64,000 nucleotides of DNA, taken from NCBI GenBank assembly GCA_963666705.2, contig CAXXKO010000017.1, forward strand, positions 248,001-312,000. Direction: 5' to 3'. Made by a program: the position numbers and the translations under genes. The notes under the pieces are model-generated. The model had not been told where the DNA came from, ran no database searches, and saw only the letters and a list, made by a program, of their open reading frames with translations. This document shows, in pieces, positions 27,877 to 35,610 of the stretch. The stretch comes from G963666705 sp963666705 (lineage in GTDB: Bacteria; Pseudomonadota; Alphaproteobacteria; CADEGL01). The first letter of the stretch is position 1. Each line of letters starts with the position of its first letter.

Positions 27877-28368
27877 ATGGACTTGGCGCGCCGGGTCGAA
27901 GGATTGATTGCGCCGTCGCTTGACGCGATGGGCTACGAAGTGGTTCGCATCCGGGCCACCGGGTCCCGTCGCCAGACGCTTCAGGTGATGGCCGAGCGCC
28001 GCGACCGCCGGGGCATGATGGTCGAGGATTGCGCGGAGATCAGCAGGACGGTCTCGGCAATCCTCGATGTCGAGGATCCGATCGCCGGGTCCTACACGCT
28101 CGAGGTGAGCTCGCCGGGAATCGACCGGCCGTTGGTTCGCCACGAGGACTTCGCCCGGTTCACGGGCTTCGAGGCGAAGGTCGAGTTGCGTGAGCCCATG
28201 GATGGCCGCAAGCGGTTTCGTGGCCGGCTCCTGGGCGTGACCGGGACGGGGGTATGTATCGAGGGCGCGGACGGCGAGGTCGAGCTGCCGTTCGCGGCCA
28301 TTGGGGATGCCAAGCTCGTCCTCAATGAGGCGTTGATCGAGGCGACGGCCAAAAAGGAACATGTGTAG
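27877..28368 (+). CDS. rimP: Ribosome maturation factor RimP
   Basis: 30S subunit assembly factor. The protein begins MDLARRVEGLIAPSLDAMGYEVVRI and carries the diagnostic YTLEVSSPGIDRPLVRHEDFARFTG near residue 70, then an SH3-like C-terminal domain. Length is 163 residues from ATG 27877, which has a GGGAGGG/GGGCGG purine stretch upstream. A longer frame from 27778 runs through the leader hairpin and is not conserved. nusA follows after 5 bases. Confidence 0.94.
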   Translation: MDLARRVEGLIAPSLDAMGYEVVRIRATGSRRQTLQVMAERRDRRGMMVEDCAEISRTVSAILDVEDPIAGSYTLEVSSPGIDRPLVRHEDFARFTGFEAKVELREPMDGRKRFRGRLLGVTGTGVCIEGADGEVELPFAAIGDAKLVLNEALIEATAKKEHV

Positions 28369-28373
28369 CTATC

Positions 28374-29972
28374 ATGGTACTTGAGATAATCGAACAGCAG
28401 CCGCGGCTGGAGATGCTCCAGGTCGCGGACACGGTCGCCCGCGACAAGGGGATCGACCGCGAGGAGGTCCTGGTCGCCATGGAAGAGGCGATTCAGAAGG
28501 CCGGCCGCTCCAAGTATGGGCACGAGCACGATATTCGGGCGGATATCGATCGCAAGTCCGGCGACATCAAGCTCTTCCACTACCGCGAGGTGGTGGAGGC
28601 GGTGGAGAACGAGGTCACCGAGCTCACCCTCGAGGATGCCCGCCGCATCAAGCCGGACGCCGAGGTCGGCGAGTTCCTCGTCGACGCCCTGCCGCCCATC
28701 GACTTCGGGCGGGTCGCGGCCCAGACGGCCAAGCAGGTGATCGTCCAGAAGGTGCGCGAGGCCGAGCGCCAGCGCCAGTACCGCGAATATCGCGACCGCG
28801 TGACCGAGATCGTCAATGGGCTCGTCAAGCGCGTCGAGTTCGGCAACGCGCTCGTCGATCTCGGCCGCGCCGAGGCGATCATCCGGCGCGAGGAGCTGAT
28901 CCCGCGCGAGAACTTCCGCCAGGGAGACCGGGCGCGGGCCTATATCTACGACGTGCGCGAGGAGCCGCGCGGCCCGCAGATCTTCCTCTCGCGCACCCAT
29001 CCCCAGTTCATGGCCAAGCTCTTTGCCCAGGAGGTGCCGGAAATCTACGACGGCATCATCGAGATCCGCTCTGTCGCGCGCGACCCGGGCAGCAGGGCCA
29101 AGATCGCCGTGCTCTCCAACGATTCCGGTATCGACCCGGTGGGTGCCTGCGTCGGCATGCGCGGCAGCCGCGTCCAGGCCGTCGTCGCCGAGCTTCAGGG
29201 CGAGAAGATCGACATCATCCCCTGGTCGCCCGACCCCGCCACCTTCGTGGTCAACGCCCTCGCTCCGGCCGAGGTGACGAAGGTCGTGCTCGACGAGGAC
29301 GCGCACCGCATCGACGTGATCGTGCCCGACGAGCAGCTCAGCCTCGCCATCGGCCGGCGCGGGCAGAACGTGCGGCTCGCCTCGCAACTCACCGGCTGGG
29401 ACATCGACATCCTGACCGAGAACGAGGAATCCGAGCGCCGTCAGCGCGAGTTCCGGGAGCGCTCGCAGTTGTTCATCGACGCACTCGACGTGGACGATGT
29501 CATCGCCCATCTCTTGGTGACCGAGGGGTTCTCCACGGTCGAGGAAGTGGCCTACGTCGCCATCGAGGATCTCTCGACGATCGAGGGTTTCGACGAGGAT
29601 ATCGCGGCCGAGCTGCAGGAGCGGGCGCACAACTACCTGGTCGAGCAAGAGGAGAGCAACACCGCCCGCCGGCGCGAGCTCGGCGTGACGGACGACCTCG
29701 CCGAGGTCGAGGGCGTCACCTCGGCCATGCAGGTGGCATTGGGCGAGGCGGGAGTCAAAACTCGCGACGATCTCGCCGACCTGGCGAGCGACGAGCTCAT
29801 CGACCCCGAGGAAGGCGTGCTGCGCGCGTTCGGCCTCGGCGCGGAGGAAGCCAACGCCATCATCATGGCGGCCCGCGCCCATTGGTTCGAGGACGAGGAG
29901 CAGGCCGCGGAGGGAGCGGATGCCGAGGCCGGGGAAGCCCCCGCCGCGGACGACGATGGGCCGGTGGCGTAG
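28374..29972 (+). CDS. nusA: Transcription termination/antitermination factor NusA
   Basis: RNA polymerase-binding elongation factor. The order is an N-terminal domain (residues 1-130), S1 (about 135-200), two KH domains (SIAVGMRGSRVQAV-type segment CVGMRGSRVQAVVAEL near 262; LAIGRRGQNVRLASQL near 325), then two helix-hairpin-helix acidic repeats and an acidic Ala/Glu/Asp tail. Length is 532 residues. It starts at ATG 28374 and is followed by rnpM after 7 bases, in the classic rimP-nusA-rnpM-infB order. Confidence 0.96.
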   Translation: MVLEIIEQQPRLEMLQVADTVARDKGIDREEVLVAMEEAIQKAGRSKYGHEHDIRADIDRKSGDIKLFHYREVVEAVENEVTELTLEDARRIKPDAEVGEFLVDALPPIDFGRVAAQTAKQVIVQKVREAERQRQYREYRDRVTEIVNGLVKRVEFGNALVDLGRAEAIIRREELIPRENFRQGDRARAYIYDVREEPRGPQIFLSRTHPQFMAKLFAQEVPEIYDGIIEIRSVARDPGSRAKIAVLSNDSGIDPVGACVGMRGSRVQAVVAELQGEKIDIIPWSPDPATFVVNALAPAEVTKVVLDEDAHRIDVIVPDEQLSLAIGRRGQNVRLASQLTGWDIDILTENEESERRQREFRERSQLFIDALDVDDVIAHLLVTEGFSTVEEVAYVAIEDLSTIEGFDEDIAAELQERAHNYLVEQEESNTARRRELGVTDDLAEVEGVTSAMQVALGEAGVKTRDDLADLASDELIDPEEGVLRAFGLGAEEANAIIMAARAHWFEDEEQAAEGADAEAGEAPAADDDGPVA

Positions 29973-29979
29973 CGCGGCC

Positions 29980-30681
29980 ATGGGCGCTGAAGACACCATG
30001 GTCCTCGAGCGGCGGCCGAAGGGCGCGGTCCGGCAAGGCCCCGACCGCGACTCGGTGGCGCGGAGCTGTCGGCGATGCGTCGTGAGCGGGGAGGCTTTGC
30101 CGCGTGCGGGGCTGATCCGGTTCGTGGTCTCCCCCGCGGGCGTGCTCGTGCCCGACATCGGCGCCGCGCTGCCGGGGCGCGGTTTGTGGTTGGCCGCCCG
30201 GCGCGATATAATCGAGCTGGCCGTCGCGGGAAAACAAGTCGCACGGGCGGCGCGCCGTAACGTCATCGTGCCCGACGACCTCCCTGAACGGGTCGAGGGG
30301 CTGTTGGCGCGGCAGAGTCTCGAGCTGATCGGTCTCGCGCGCCGTGCGGGCGAGGCGGTGGTGGGGTTTGAGAAAGTGCGCGGGTGGTTGCGGACGCGCC
30401 CAGCCGGTGTCCTTCTCGCGGCGTCGGACGGGGCGGCGGATGGCCGCGGCCGCTTGCGTGGCTTGGCGTCCGGGCTGCCGGTCGTCGATGTGCTTTCGGG
30501 CGCGGAGCTGGGTGCCGCATGGGCACGCGAGCGGGTGGTCCACGGCGTCGTTGCGCCTGGCGGGCTGGCCACGAAACTGCTGGGTGCGGCGGCGCGGCTT
30601 GCAGGGCTTAGGGTCGAGGCGGGCGCGCCGGAGGCCGTGACGGAACAATCCCGCGAGGGGCGCGGGTCTTTGAATGGATGA
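29980..30681 (+). CDS. YlxR/RnpM-like RNA-binding protein with C-terminal L7Ae-like domain
   Basis: Two-part protein of 233 residues typical of alphaproteobacteria. The N-terminal DUF448 (YlxR) domain has RSCRRCVVSGEALPRAGLIRFV near residue 30 and GRGLWLAARRDIIELA. The C-terminal half (LIGLARRAGEAVVGFEKV onward) resembles an L7Ae/L30e RNA-binding fold. The partner YlxR of Gram-positives binds RNase P RNA; the function here is inferred. ATG 29980 is 7 bases after nusA; ATG 29998 is an alternative start. Confidence 0.88.
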   Translation: MGAEDTMVLERRPKGAVRQGPDRDSVARSCRRCVVSGEALPRAGLIRFVVSPAGVLVPDIGAALPGRGLWLAARRDIIELAVAGKQVARAARRNVIVPDDLPERVEGLLARQSLELIGLARRAGEAVVGFEKVRGWLRTRPAGVLLAASDGAADGRGRLRGLASGLPVVDVLSGAELGAAWARERVVHGVVAPGGLATKLLGAAARLAGLRVEAGAPEAVTEQSREGRGSLNG

Positions 30682-30691
30682 CCGGGCTGAG

Positions 30692-30776
30692 ATGACTGAG
30701 ATGACCGAAAAAGACCGCAAAGAAGCCTCTGAAGCTGTCCGGGGCCGGGCGGCTGGAGCTCAAGAGGACGGTCGAT
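30692..30776 (+). other. infB: Out-of-frame 5' end of infB (apparent +1 frameshift at an A5 run)
   Basis: Starting at ATG 30692 or 30701 the frame reads MTEMTEK and is then out of register. If one A is removed from the five-A run at 30708-30712, the reading becomes MTEKTAKKPLKLSGAGRLEL..., the standard N-terminus of alphaproteobacterial IF2, and runs straight into the main infB frame. In the main frame the nearest upstream stop is TGA 30702-30704. Either the base is a sequencing/assembly error, or translation begins internally or by slippage. Confidence 0.7.
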
Positions 30777-33284
30777 GTGGGCCAAGTGCGCCAGAGCTTC
30801 TCCCACGGTCGGACGAAGACCGTGGCCGTCGAGGTCAAGCGCAAGCGGACCATCACGCCCGCGGCCGAGGGGCCCGGCAAGCCGGCGGTCCGGGCCAAGG
30901 CGCGCGGCGCTGTCACGGCGGAGGCGGAAAAGCAGGCCCGCACCCTGACCGAGGAGGAGCGCGCGGCGCGCGCCCGCGCCGTTCGTGGCGCCATCACGGG
31001 TGAGGAGGAGCGCGAGCTTCAGCGCGAGGACCGGCAATCGGCCCAGCGCGCCCGTGACGACGCCCAGCGCGATCACGAAATGGAGATCGTCCGACAGGCC
31101 GAGGACGAGGCCGAGGTAGAGCGCCTGCGGGCCGAGGAAGTGGAGACGCAGGCCGAGGAGTCGCGGCGCAAGTCCGAGGAGGAAGCCCGGCGCACGGAAG
31201 AAGAGTCGCGGCGCAAGTCCGACGAGGAGCTGCGCCAGCGTGTGGCCGAGCGGGCGGCCGCCCGCATGTCCGAGCGCGAGCCGGATGCGGCGGCGGAAGA
31301 AGAGGAGGCCGCCCCCGCCCGCCGGGGCCGTGGCGCGGTGCGCCGGCCGGCGGCGGCGCCGCGGCGGAACGAGCCACGTCGCCGCTCCGGCAAGCTGACG
31401 GTCGCCGCCGTCCTCAGCGGTGACGCCGAGGGTGAGCGCATGCGCAGCATCGCCGCGACCCGCCGCGCGCGGGAGCGGGAGCGGCAGCGGGCCCTCGAGC
31501 TGGCGCCTCGCGATCTGCCCCATAAGGTCATCCGCGAGGTCGTGTTGCCGGAGAAGATCACCGCGCAAGAGCTCGCCAACCGCATGGCCGAGCGTGGCGT
31601 GGACGTGATCAGGCGTCTTATGGCCATGGGGGTGATGGCCAACATCAACCAAATGATCGATGCCGATACGGCCGAGCTGATCGTGACCGAGTTCGGGCAC
31701 AAGGCCCGGCGCGTTTCCGAGGCGGACGTGGAGCTCGGCCTCGGGGGAACGCCGGACGAGGCCGAGGCGCTCCAGCCCCGGCCGCCCGTGGTCACGATCA
31801 TGGGCCATGTCGATCACGGCAAGACCTCGCTGCTCGACGCGCTGCGGGAGACCGATGTGGCCGGGGGCGAGGCCGGGGGCATCACCCAGCATATCGGTGC
31901 CTACCAGGTCCGGCTGGGCGGCGGCCAGCGCATTACTTTCCTGGATACGCCCGGCCACGCGGCGTTCACGGCCATGCGTTCGCGGGGTGCGAAGGCGACC
32001 GATATCGTCGTCCTCGTCATCGCCGCGGACGACGGCGTGCAGCCCCAGACCGCCGAGGCGATCAACCACGCCCGCGCCGCCAGGGTGCCGATGATCGTCG
32101 CCATCAACAAGTCGGACCTGCCGGGCGCCGACCCGGCGCGCGTCCGCACCCAGCTCCTGAGCCACGAGGTGGTGACGGAGGAAATGGGCGGCGACGTGCT
32201 GACGGTCGAGGTCTCGGCGACCAAGGGCACAAACCTCGACAAGCTCGAGGAGGCGATCCTGCTGCAGGCCGAAATCCTCGAGCTCGCCGCCAATCCGGAT
32301 CGCGAGGCGCAAGGCGTGGTCGTCGAATCCAAGCTCGAGCGTGGCCGTGGCCCCGTCGCCACGGTCCTGATCCAGCGCGGCACCCTGCGTGTGGGCGATA
32401 TCTTCATCGCCGGCAGCGAGTGGGGCCGGGTGCGCGCCCTGCTCGACGACAAGGGGAACAATGCTATCGCCGCCGGCCCCTCCATGCCGGTCGGGGTTCT
32501 CGGCCTGCAGGGCACTCCGGACGCGGGCGAGGATTTCTCGGTCGTCGAGAACGAGAACCGCGCGCGTGAGATCGCGGAGTTCCGTCAGCGCAGGCGGCGC
32601 GACGAGCGGACCGCGGTCGGCGCCATCGGCTCGGTCGACGATATCTTCAATGCCATGCGCGAGGGTGCCATAAGCAGCCTGCCGGTGGTGGTGAAGGCCG
32701 ACGTCCAGGGCTCGGCCGAGGCGATCGTCGGTGCCCTCGAGCGGCTCGGCTCGGACGAGGTGACGGTGAACGTGCTGCACGCGGGCGTGGGCGGCATCAA
32801 CGAGTCCGATGTCACCCTGGCCAAGGCATCCAACGGCTTCATCATCGGCTTCAATGTGCGGGCGAACCCCCAGGCCCGGGAGATCGCCAGACGCGACAAG
32901 GTCGATATCCGCTACTACAGCATCATCTACAACGTGGTCGACGACGCGACAGTCATGTTGACCGACATGCTGGCCCCGGGCCTGCACGAATTGCTGCTCG
33001 GTCATGCCGAGATCCGCAAGGTGTTCAGCATCTCCAAGGTGGGGAAAGTGGCCGGCTGCATGGTGACCGACGGCCAGGTGCGGCGCGGCGCGCGCGTGCG
33101 CGTGCTGCGCGACGACGTGGTGGCCCACGAAGGCAGGCTCTCGAGCCTCAAGCGTTTCAAGGACGAGGTGCGCGAGGTGCGCGGCGGATTCGAATGTGGC
33201 ATAGCGTTCAAGAATTATGACGACCTTCGAGAGGGCGACATCGTCGAATGCTTCGAGGTGGAGGAGGTCGCTCGCACGCTCTAG
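30777..33284 (+). CDS. infB: Translation initiation factor IF-2
   Basis: GTPase that places initiator tRNA on the 30S subunit. The intact frame from GTG 30777 (835 residues) starts with the conserved VGQVRQSFSHGRTKTV. A long charged, coiled-coil-like segment (about residues 50-190, repeated EEESRRKSDEE-type blocks) follows, then an IF2 N-terminal-type motif (ITAQELANRMAERGVDVIRRL near 262). The GTPase has GHVDHGKTS near 343, DTPGHAAF and NKSDLPG, and domains II-IV complete the protein. GTG 30777 is only the first start codon left in frame; the family N-terminus lies 76 bases upstream but is out of frame. Confidence 0.93.
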   Translation: MGQVRQSFSHGRTKTVAVEVKRKRTITPAAEGPGKPAVRAKARGAVTAEAEKQARTLTEEERAARARAVRGAITGEEERELQREDRQSAQRARDDAQRDHEMEIVRQAEDEAEVERLRAEEVETQAEESRRKSEEEARRTEEESRRKSDEELRQRVAERAAARMSEREPDAAAEEEEAAPARRGRGAVRRPAAAPRRNEPRRRSGKLTVAAVLSGDAEGERMRSIAATRRARERERQRALELAPRDLPHKVIREVVLPEKITAQELANRMAERGVDVIRRLMAMGVMANINQMIDADTAELIVTEFGHKARRVSEADVELGLGGTPDEAEALQPRPPVVTIMGHVDHGKTSLLDALRETDVAGGEAGGITQHIGAYQVRLGGGQRITFLDTPGHAAFTAMRSRGAKATDIVVLVIAADDGVQPQTAEAINHARAARVPMIVAINKSDLPGADPARVRTQLLSHEVVTEEMGGDVLTVEVSATKGTNLDKLEEAILLQAEILELAANPDREAQGVVVESKLERGRGPVATVLIQRGTLRVGDIFIAGSEWGRVRALLDDKGNNAIAAGPSMPVGVLGLQGTPDAGEDFSVVENENRAREIAEFRQRRRRDERTAVGAIGSVDDIFNAMREGAISSLPVVVKADVQGSAEAIVGALERLGSDEVTVNVLHAGVGGINESDVTLAKASNGFIIGFNVRANPQAREIARRDKVDIRYYSIIYNVVDDATVMLTDMLAPGLHELLLGHAEIRKVFSISKVGKVAGCMVTDGQVRRGARVRVLRDDVVAHEGRLSSLKRFKDEVREVRGGFECGIAFKNYDDLREGDIVECFEVEEVARTL

Positions 33285-33286
33285 TC

Positions 33287-33331
33287 CCCACAATCGAGAG
33301 TCCGCGCCCCACATGGACTCGCGATTGTGGG
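33287..33331 (+). terminator. Long hairpin immediately after infB
   Basis: CCCACAATCG-A-GAGTCC (33287-33303) pairs with GGACTC-G-CGATTGTGGG (33315-33331): 16 pairs with one internal mismatch and an 11-base loop, starting 3 bases after the infB stop. No T run follows. It may stabilise or end the upstream message, or belong to the repeat cluster next to it. Confidence 0.5.
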
Positions 33332-33334
33332 TGC

Positions 33335-33701
33335 TAGAGCGTTTCCACCGCGACTGGAATCGCTCCAGGCCGCAAGGCGGCCCGCCGGTCGTCCGGCGCG
33401 CCCGCGCAGGCGCGGACCGTAAGGTCCGCTGCCGCGAGCGACAAAAGAGCGTTTCCACCTCGACTGGAATCGCTCCAGGCCGCAAGGTGGCCCGCCGGTC
33501 GTCCGGCGCGCCCGCGCAGGCGCGGACCTCTCGGTCCGCTGCCGCGAGCGACAAAAGAGCGTTTCCACCTCGACTGGAATCGCTCCAGGCCGCAAGGCGG
33601 CCCGCCGGTCGTCCGGCGCGCAGGCGCGGACCGTCAAGGTCCGCTGCCGCGAGCGACAAAGATGCTGGAGCGGATCCGATCGAAGCGGGACCGCTCCAGC
33701 C
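33335..33701 (+). repeat. Three tandem copies of a ~110-base palindromic repeat plus a terminal palindrome
   Basis: Units start at about 33337, 33447 and 33557 (110, 110 and 104 bases; the last has an internal deletion). Each has a GAGCG-T-TTCCA...TGGAA-T-CGCTC stem-loop, then CGGACC...GGTCCG, and ends GCGAGCGACAAA. The tail at 33664-33700 is GCTGGAGCGG...CCGCTCCAGC, a 10-base inverted repeat. Further copies lie at 53629-53766 and 59372-59497, so this is a dispersed intergenic family. It fills most of the 476-base gap between infB and rbfA; no gene is credible there. Confidence 0.85.
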
Positions 33702-33760
33702 GTGTCGAGGGCGTCGCCGCAGCACTGCAGGTTCCGGCGCCGGCGCCAATTGAGGATTTG

Positions 33761-34192
33761 ATGCCAGGACAACGAGGCAAAGCGCCGAGCCAGCGCCAGC
33801 TGCGCGTCGGCGAGGTCATGCGCCACGCACTCGCCCTCCTGCTCGAGCGCGGGATCCTGCGCGACCCCGACCTGCGCGGTGTCTCGATCACCGTGACCGA
33901 GGTCAGCATGAGCCCCGACCTGAAGGCGGCCACCGCCTACGTTACACCACTGGGCGGTGGCGATATCGACGGTGTTCTTGCCGCCCTCGACCGGGCGGCG
34001 CCCTTCCTTCGCGGACAGTTGGCGCGGGCGGTGCAGCTGCGCGGCATGCCCAAGCTGCGGTTCGAGGCCGATGGGTCCTTCGATTACGCGGCACGCATCG
34101 GCGCCCTCCTCAAGCAGCCGGCCGTGGCCAGGGATCTGGAGCGCGACGATGCCGGCGCCGATCCGATGCCGCGCGACGACGATGGCGCGTAA
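33761..34192 (+). CDS. rbfA: 30S ribosome-binding factor RbfA
   Basis: 16S rRNA processing and cold-adaptation factor with a KH-like fold. It starts MPGQRGKAPSQRQLRVGEVMRHALALLL. VSITVTEVSMSPDLKAATAYV near residue 45 and MPKLRFEADGSFDYAARI near 97 are family hallmarks. Length is 143 residues from ATG 33761, which has TGAGG six bases upstream. The upstream repeat cluster separates it from infB, so it may need its own promoter or rely on read-through. It overlaps truB by 11 bases. Confidence 0.94.
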   Translation: MPGQRGKAPSQRQLRVGEVMRHALALLLERGILRDPDLRGVSITVTEVSMSPDLKAATAYVTPLGGGDIDGVLAALDRAAPFLRGQLARAVQLRGMPKLRFEADGSFDYAARIGALLKQPAVARDLERDDAGADPMPRDDDGA

Positions 34193-35111
34193 GCGAACCG
34201 GCCGCCGCATCGACGGCTGGCTTGTCCTCGACAAGCCCTCGGGCATGACCTCGACTGCCGCGGTCGCGGCCGTCAAGCGGCTGACGGGCGCGGCCAAGCT
34301 CGGCCATGCGGGCACCCTCGACCCGTTGGCCACGGGCGTGCTGCCGATCGCGTTCGGCGAGGCGACCAAGACCGTCGCCTATGCCATGGCGGCGGCCAAG
34401 CGCTATCGCTTCGGTGTCCGCTGGGGCGAGGCCCGCGACACCGACGATGCGGATGGCGCGGTGACGGAGACCAGCGATGCGCGCCCGGCCGAGGCGGACA
34501 TCCTGCGCGTGCTGCCGGAATTCACCGGGACCATCAGCCAGGTCCCGCCGGCATATTCGGCGATCAAGATCGATGGGCGACGCGCCTACGAGCTCGCGCG
34601 CAAGGACTTGAAGCCAGTGCTCGAGGCGCGCGAGATCAGGGTCGATCGCATCGCCCTTTGCGCCGCGCCGGACCGCGACCATGCGGATTTCGAGGTCGAG
34701 TGCGGCAAGGGCGCCTACATGCGCGGTCTCGCGCGCGATATCGCTCTGCGTCTCGGCACTGTCGGTCATGTGTCCTGGCTGCGCCGAATCGTTGTCGGTC
34801 CCTTCTCCGAGGGTGACGCGATTTCACTGGAACAACTGGGTGGCCTGGGGCATAGTGCCGCCCGATTCGAAGCCCACCTGCTTTCGGTTGCCGCCGCGCT
34901 GGACGACATCCCGGCCCTGGTGCTGACTGAGATCGAGGCGGACCGGCTGCGTTGCGGCCGGGCCGTGCAGGTGCTGCGGACCGCGGATCGTACGCGAATC
35001 GGCGAGCTCGGAGATGGCGCCATCATCTGCGCCATGACCGGCGGCAAGCCTATCGCACTGACCCGTGTCGACGGGTTGGAGATCCGGCCGGTCCGCGTTC
35101 TCCACCTCTAA
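34182..35111 (+). CDS. truB: tRNA pseudouridine-55 synthase TruB
   Basis: Forms pseudouridine 55 in the T-loop of tRNA. The N-terminus is GWLVLDKPSGMTSTAAVAAVK, the catalytic Asp lies in GHAGTLDPLATGVLP near residue 46, and FTGTISQVPPAYSAIKIDGRRAYELAR follows near 115. A C-terminal PUA-like segment ends the 309 residues. It starts at ATG 34182 inside the 3' end of rbfA. Confidence 0.96.
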   Translation: MARKRTGRRIDGWLVLDKPSGMTSTAAVAAVKRLTGAAKLGHAGTLDPLATGVLPIAFGEATKTVAYAMAAAKRYRFGVRWGEARDTDDADGAVTETSDARPAEADILRVLPEFTGTISQVPPAYSAIKIDGRRAYELARKDLKPVLEAREIRVDRIALCAAPDRDHADFEVECGKGAYMRGLARDIALRLGTVGHVSWLRRIVVGPFSEGDAISLEQLGGLGHSAARFEAHLLSVAAALDDIPALVLTEIEADRLRCGRAVQVLRTADRTRIGELGDGAIICAMTGGKPIALTRVDGLEIRPVRVLHL

Positions 35112-35125
35112 CAATGGAGCGGACG

Positions 35126-35395
35126 ATGTCGATTACCGCTGAGCGGAAGCAAGAAGTTATCAAGGAATTCGGCAAGAAGGACGGTGACACCGGCTCGGCC
35201 GAGGTTCAGGTGGCGATTCTCAGTGAACGCATCCGCAACCTCACCGGCCATCTCAACGATCACAAGAAGGACCGGCATTCGCGCCGCGGCCTTCTCGTCA
35301 TGGTCGGTCAGCGCCGTCGCATGCTGGACTACCTCAAGGCCAAGGACGAATCCCGCTATCGGAACGTGATCAAGCGGCTCGGACTCAGGCGTTGA
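35126..35395 (+). CDS. rpsO: 30S ribosomal protein S15
   Basis: Primary 16S rRNA-binding protein, exactly 89 residues as expected. GSAEVQVAILSERIRNLTGHL and the RNA-binding DHHSRR-type segment HKKDRHSRRGLLVMVGQRRR are present. ATG 35126 has GGAG six bases upstream. It lies 14 bases after truB and before pnp, the standard arrangement. Confidence 0.98.
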   Translation: MSITAERKQEVIKEFGKKDGDTGSAEVQVAILSERIRNLTGHLNDHKKDRHSRRGLLVMVGQRRRMLDYLKAKDESRYRNVIKRLGLRR

Positions 35396-35401
35396 GCGGC
35401 G

Positions 35402-35417
35402 TGGCGCGAACGCGCCA
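35402..35417 (+). promoter_or_regulatory. Hairpin in the rpsO-pnp intercistronic region
   Basis: TGGCGCG-AA-CGCGCCA is a perfect 7-base inverted repeat 6 bases after the rpsO stop. A second GC-rich hairpin (GCCCC-CTTC-GGGGC) follows near 35451-35463 in the 215-base pnp leader. In enterobacteria RNase III and PNPase act on structures in this same gap; a similar role here is inference. Confidence 0.45.
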
Positions 35418-35610
35418 TGCGGGATACGAAGCCCGGCGCGTTTGCCCGGTGCCCCCTTCGGGGCGTCGGCCCGCGCCCGGGTGCTCTCATGTAAACACCG
35501 GGTCCTGAGGGCGCTGGCGTGGCGCGGATGCCGCGCCGCCGCCGGGATCCGATCCGCCGTGCCCATAGGGGGCGCGGTGCGACTGGCTAGGACATGTAAG
35601 GAAAGCAACG

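Noticed and set aside
33335..33701. CRISPR array
   Set aside because: The 110-base units are directly adjacent with no unique spacers, and no cas genes are nearby.
28092..33749. A very long minus-strand open frame of about 1885 codons opposite nusA, rnpM and infB
   Set aside because: It is antisense to three clearly conserved genes, is rich in His/Arg/Gly/Asp as mirrored high-GC codons are, and has no domain. It is a composition artefact.
33217..33753. Arginine-rich protein across the repeats
   Set aside because: The frame simply follows the repeated DNA, has no family match, and overlaps the end of infB and the start region of rbfA.
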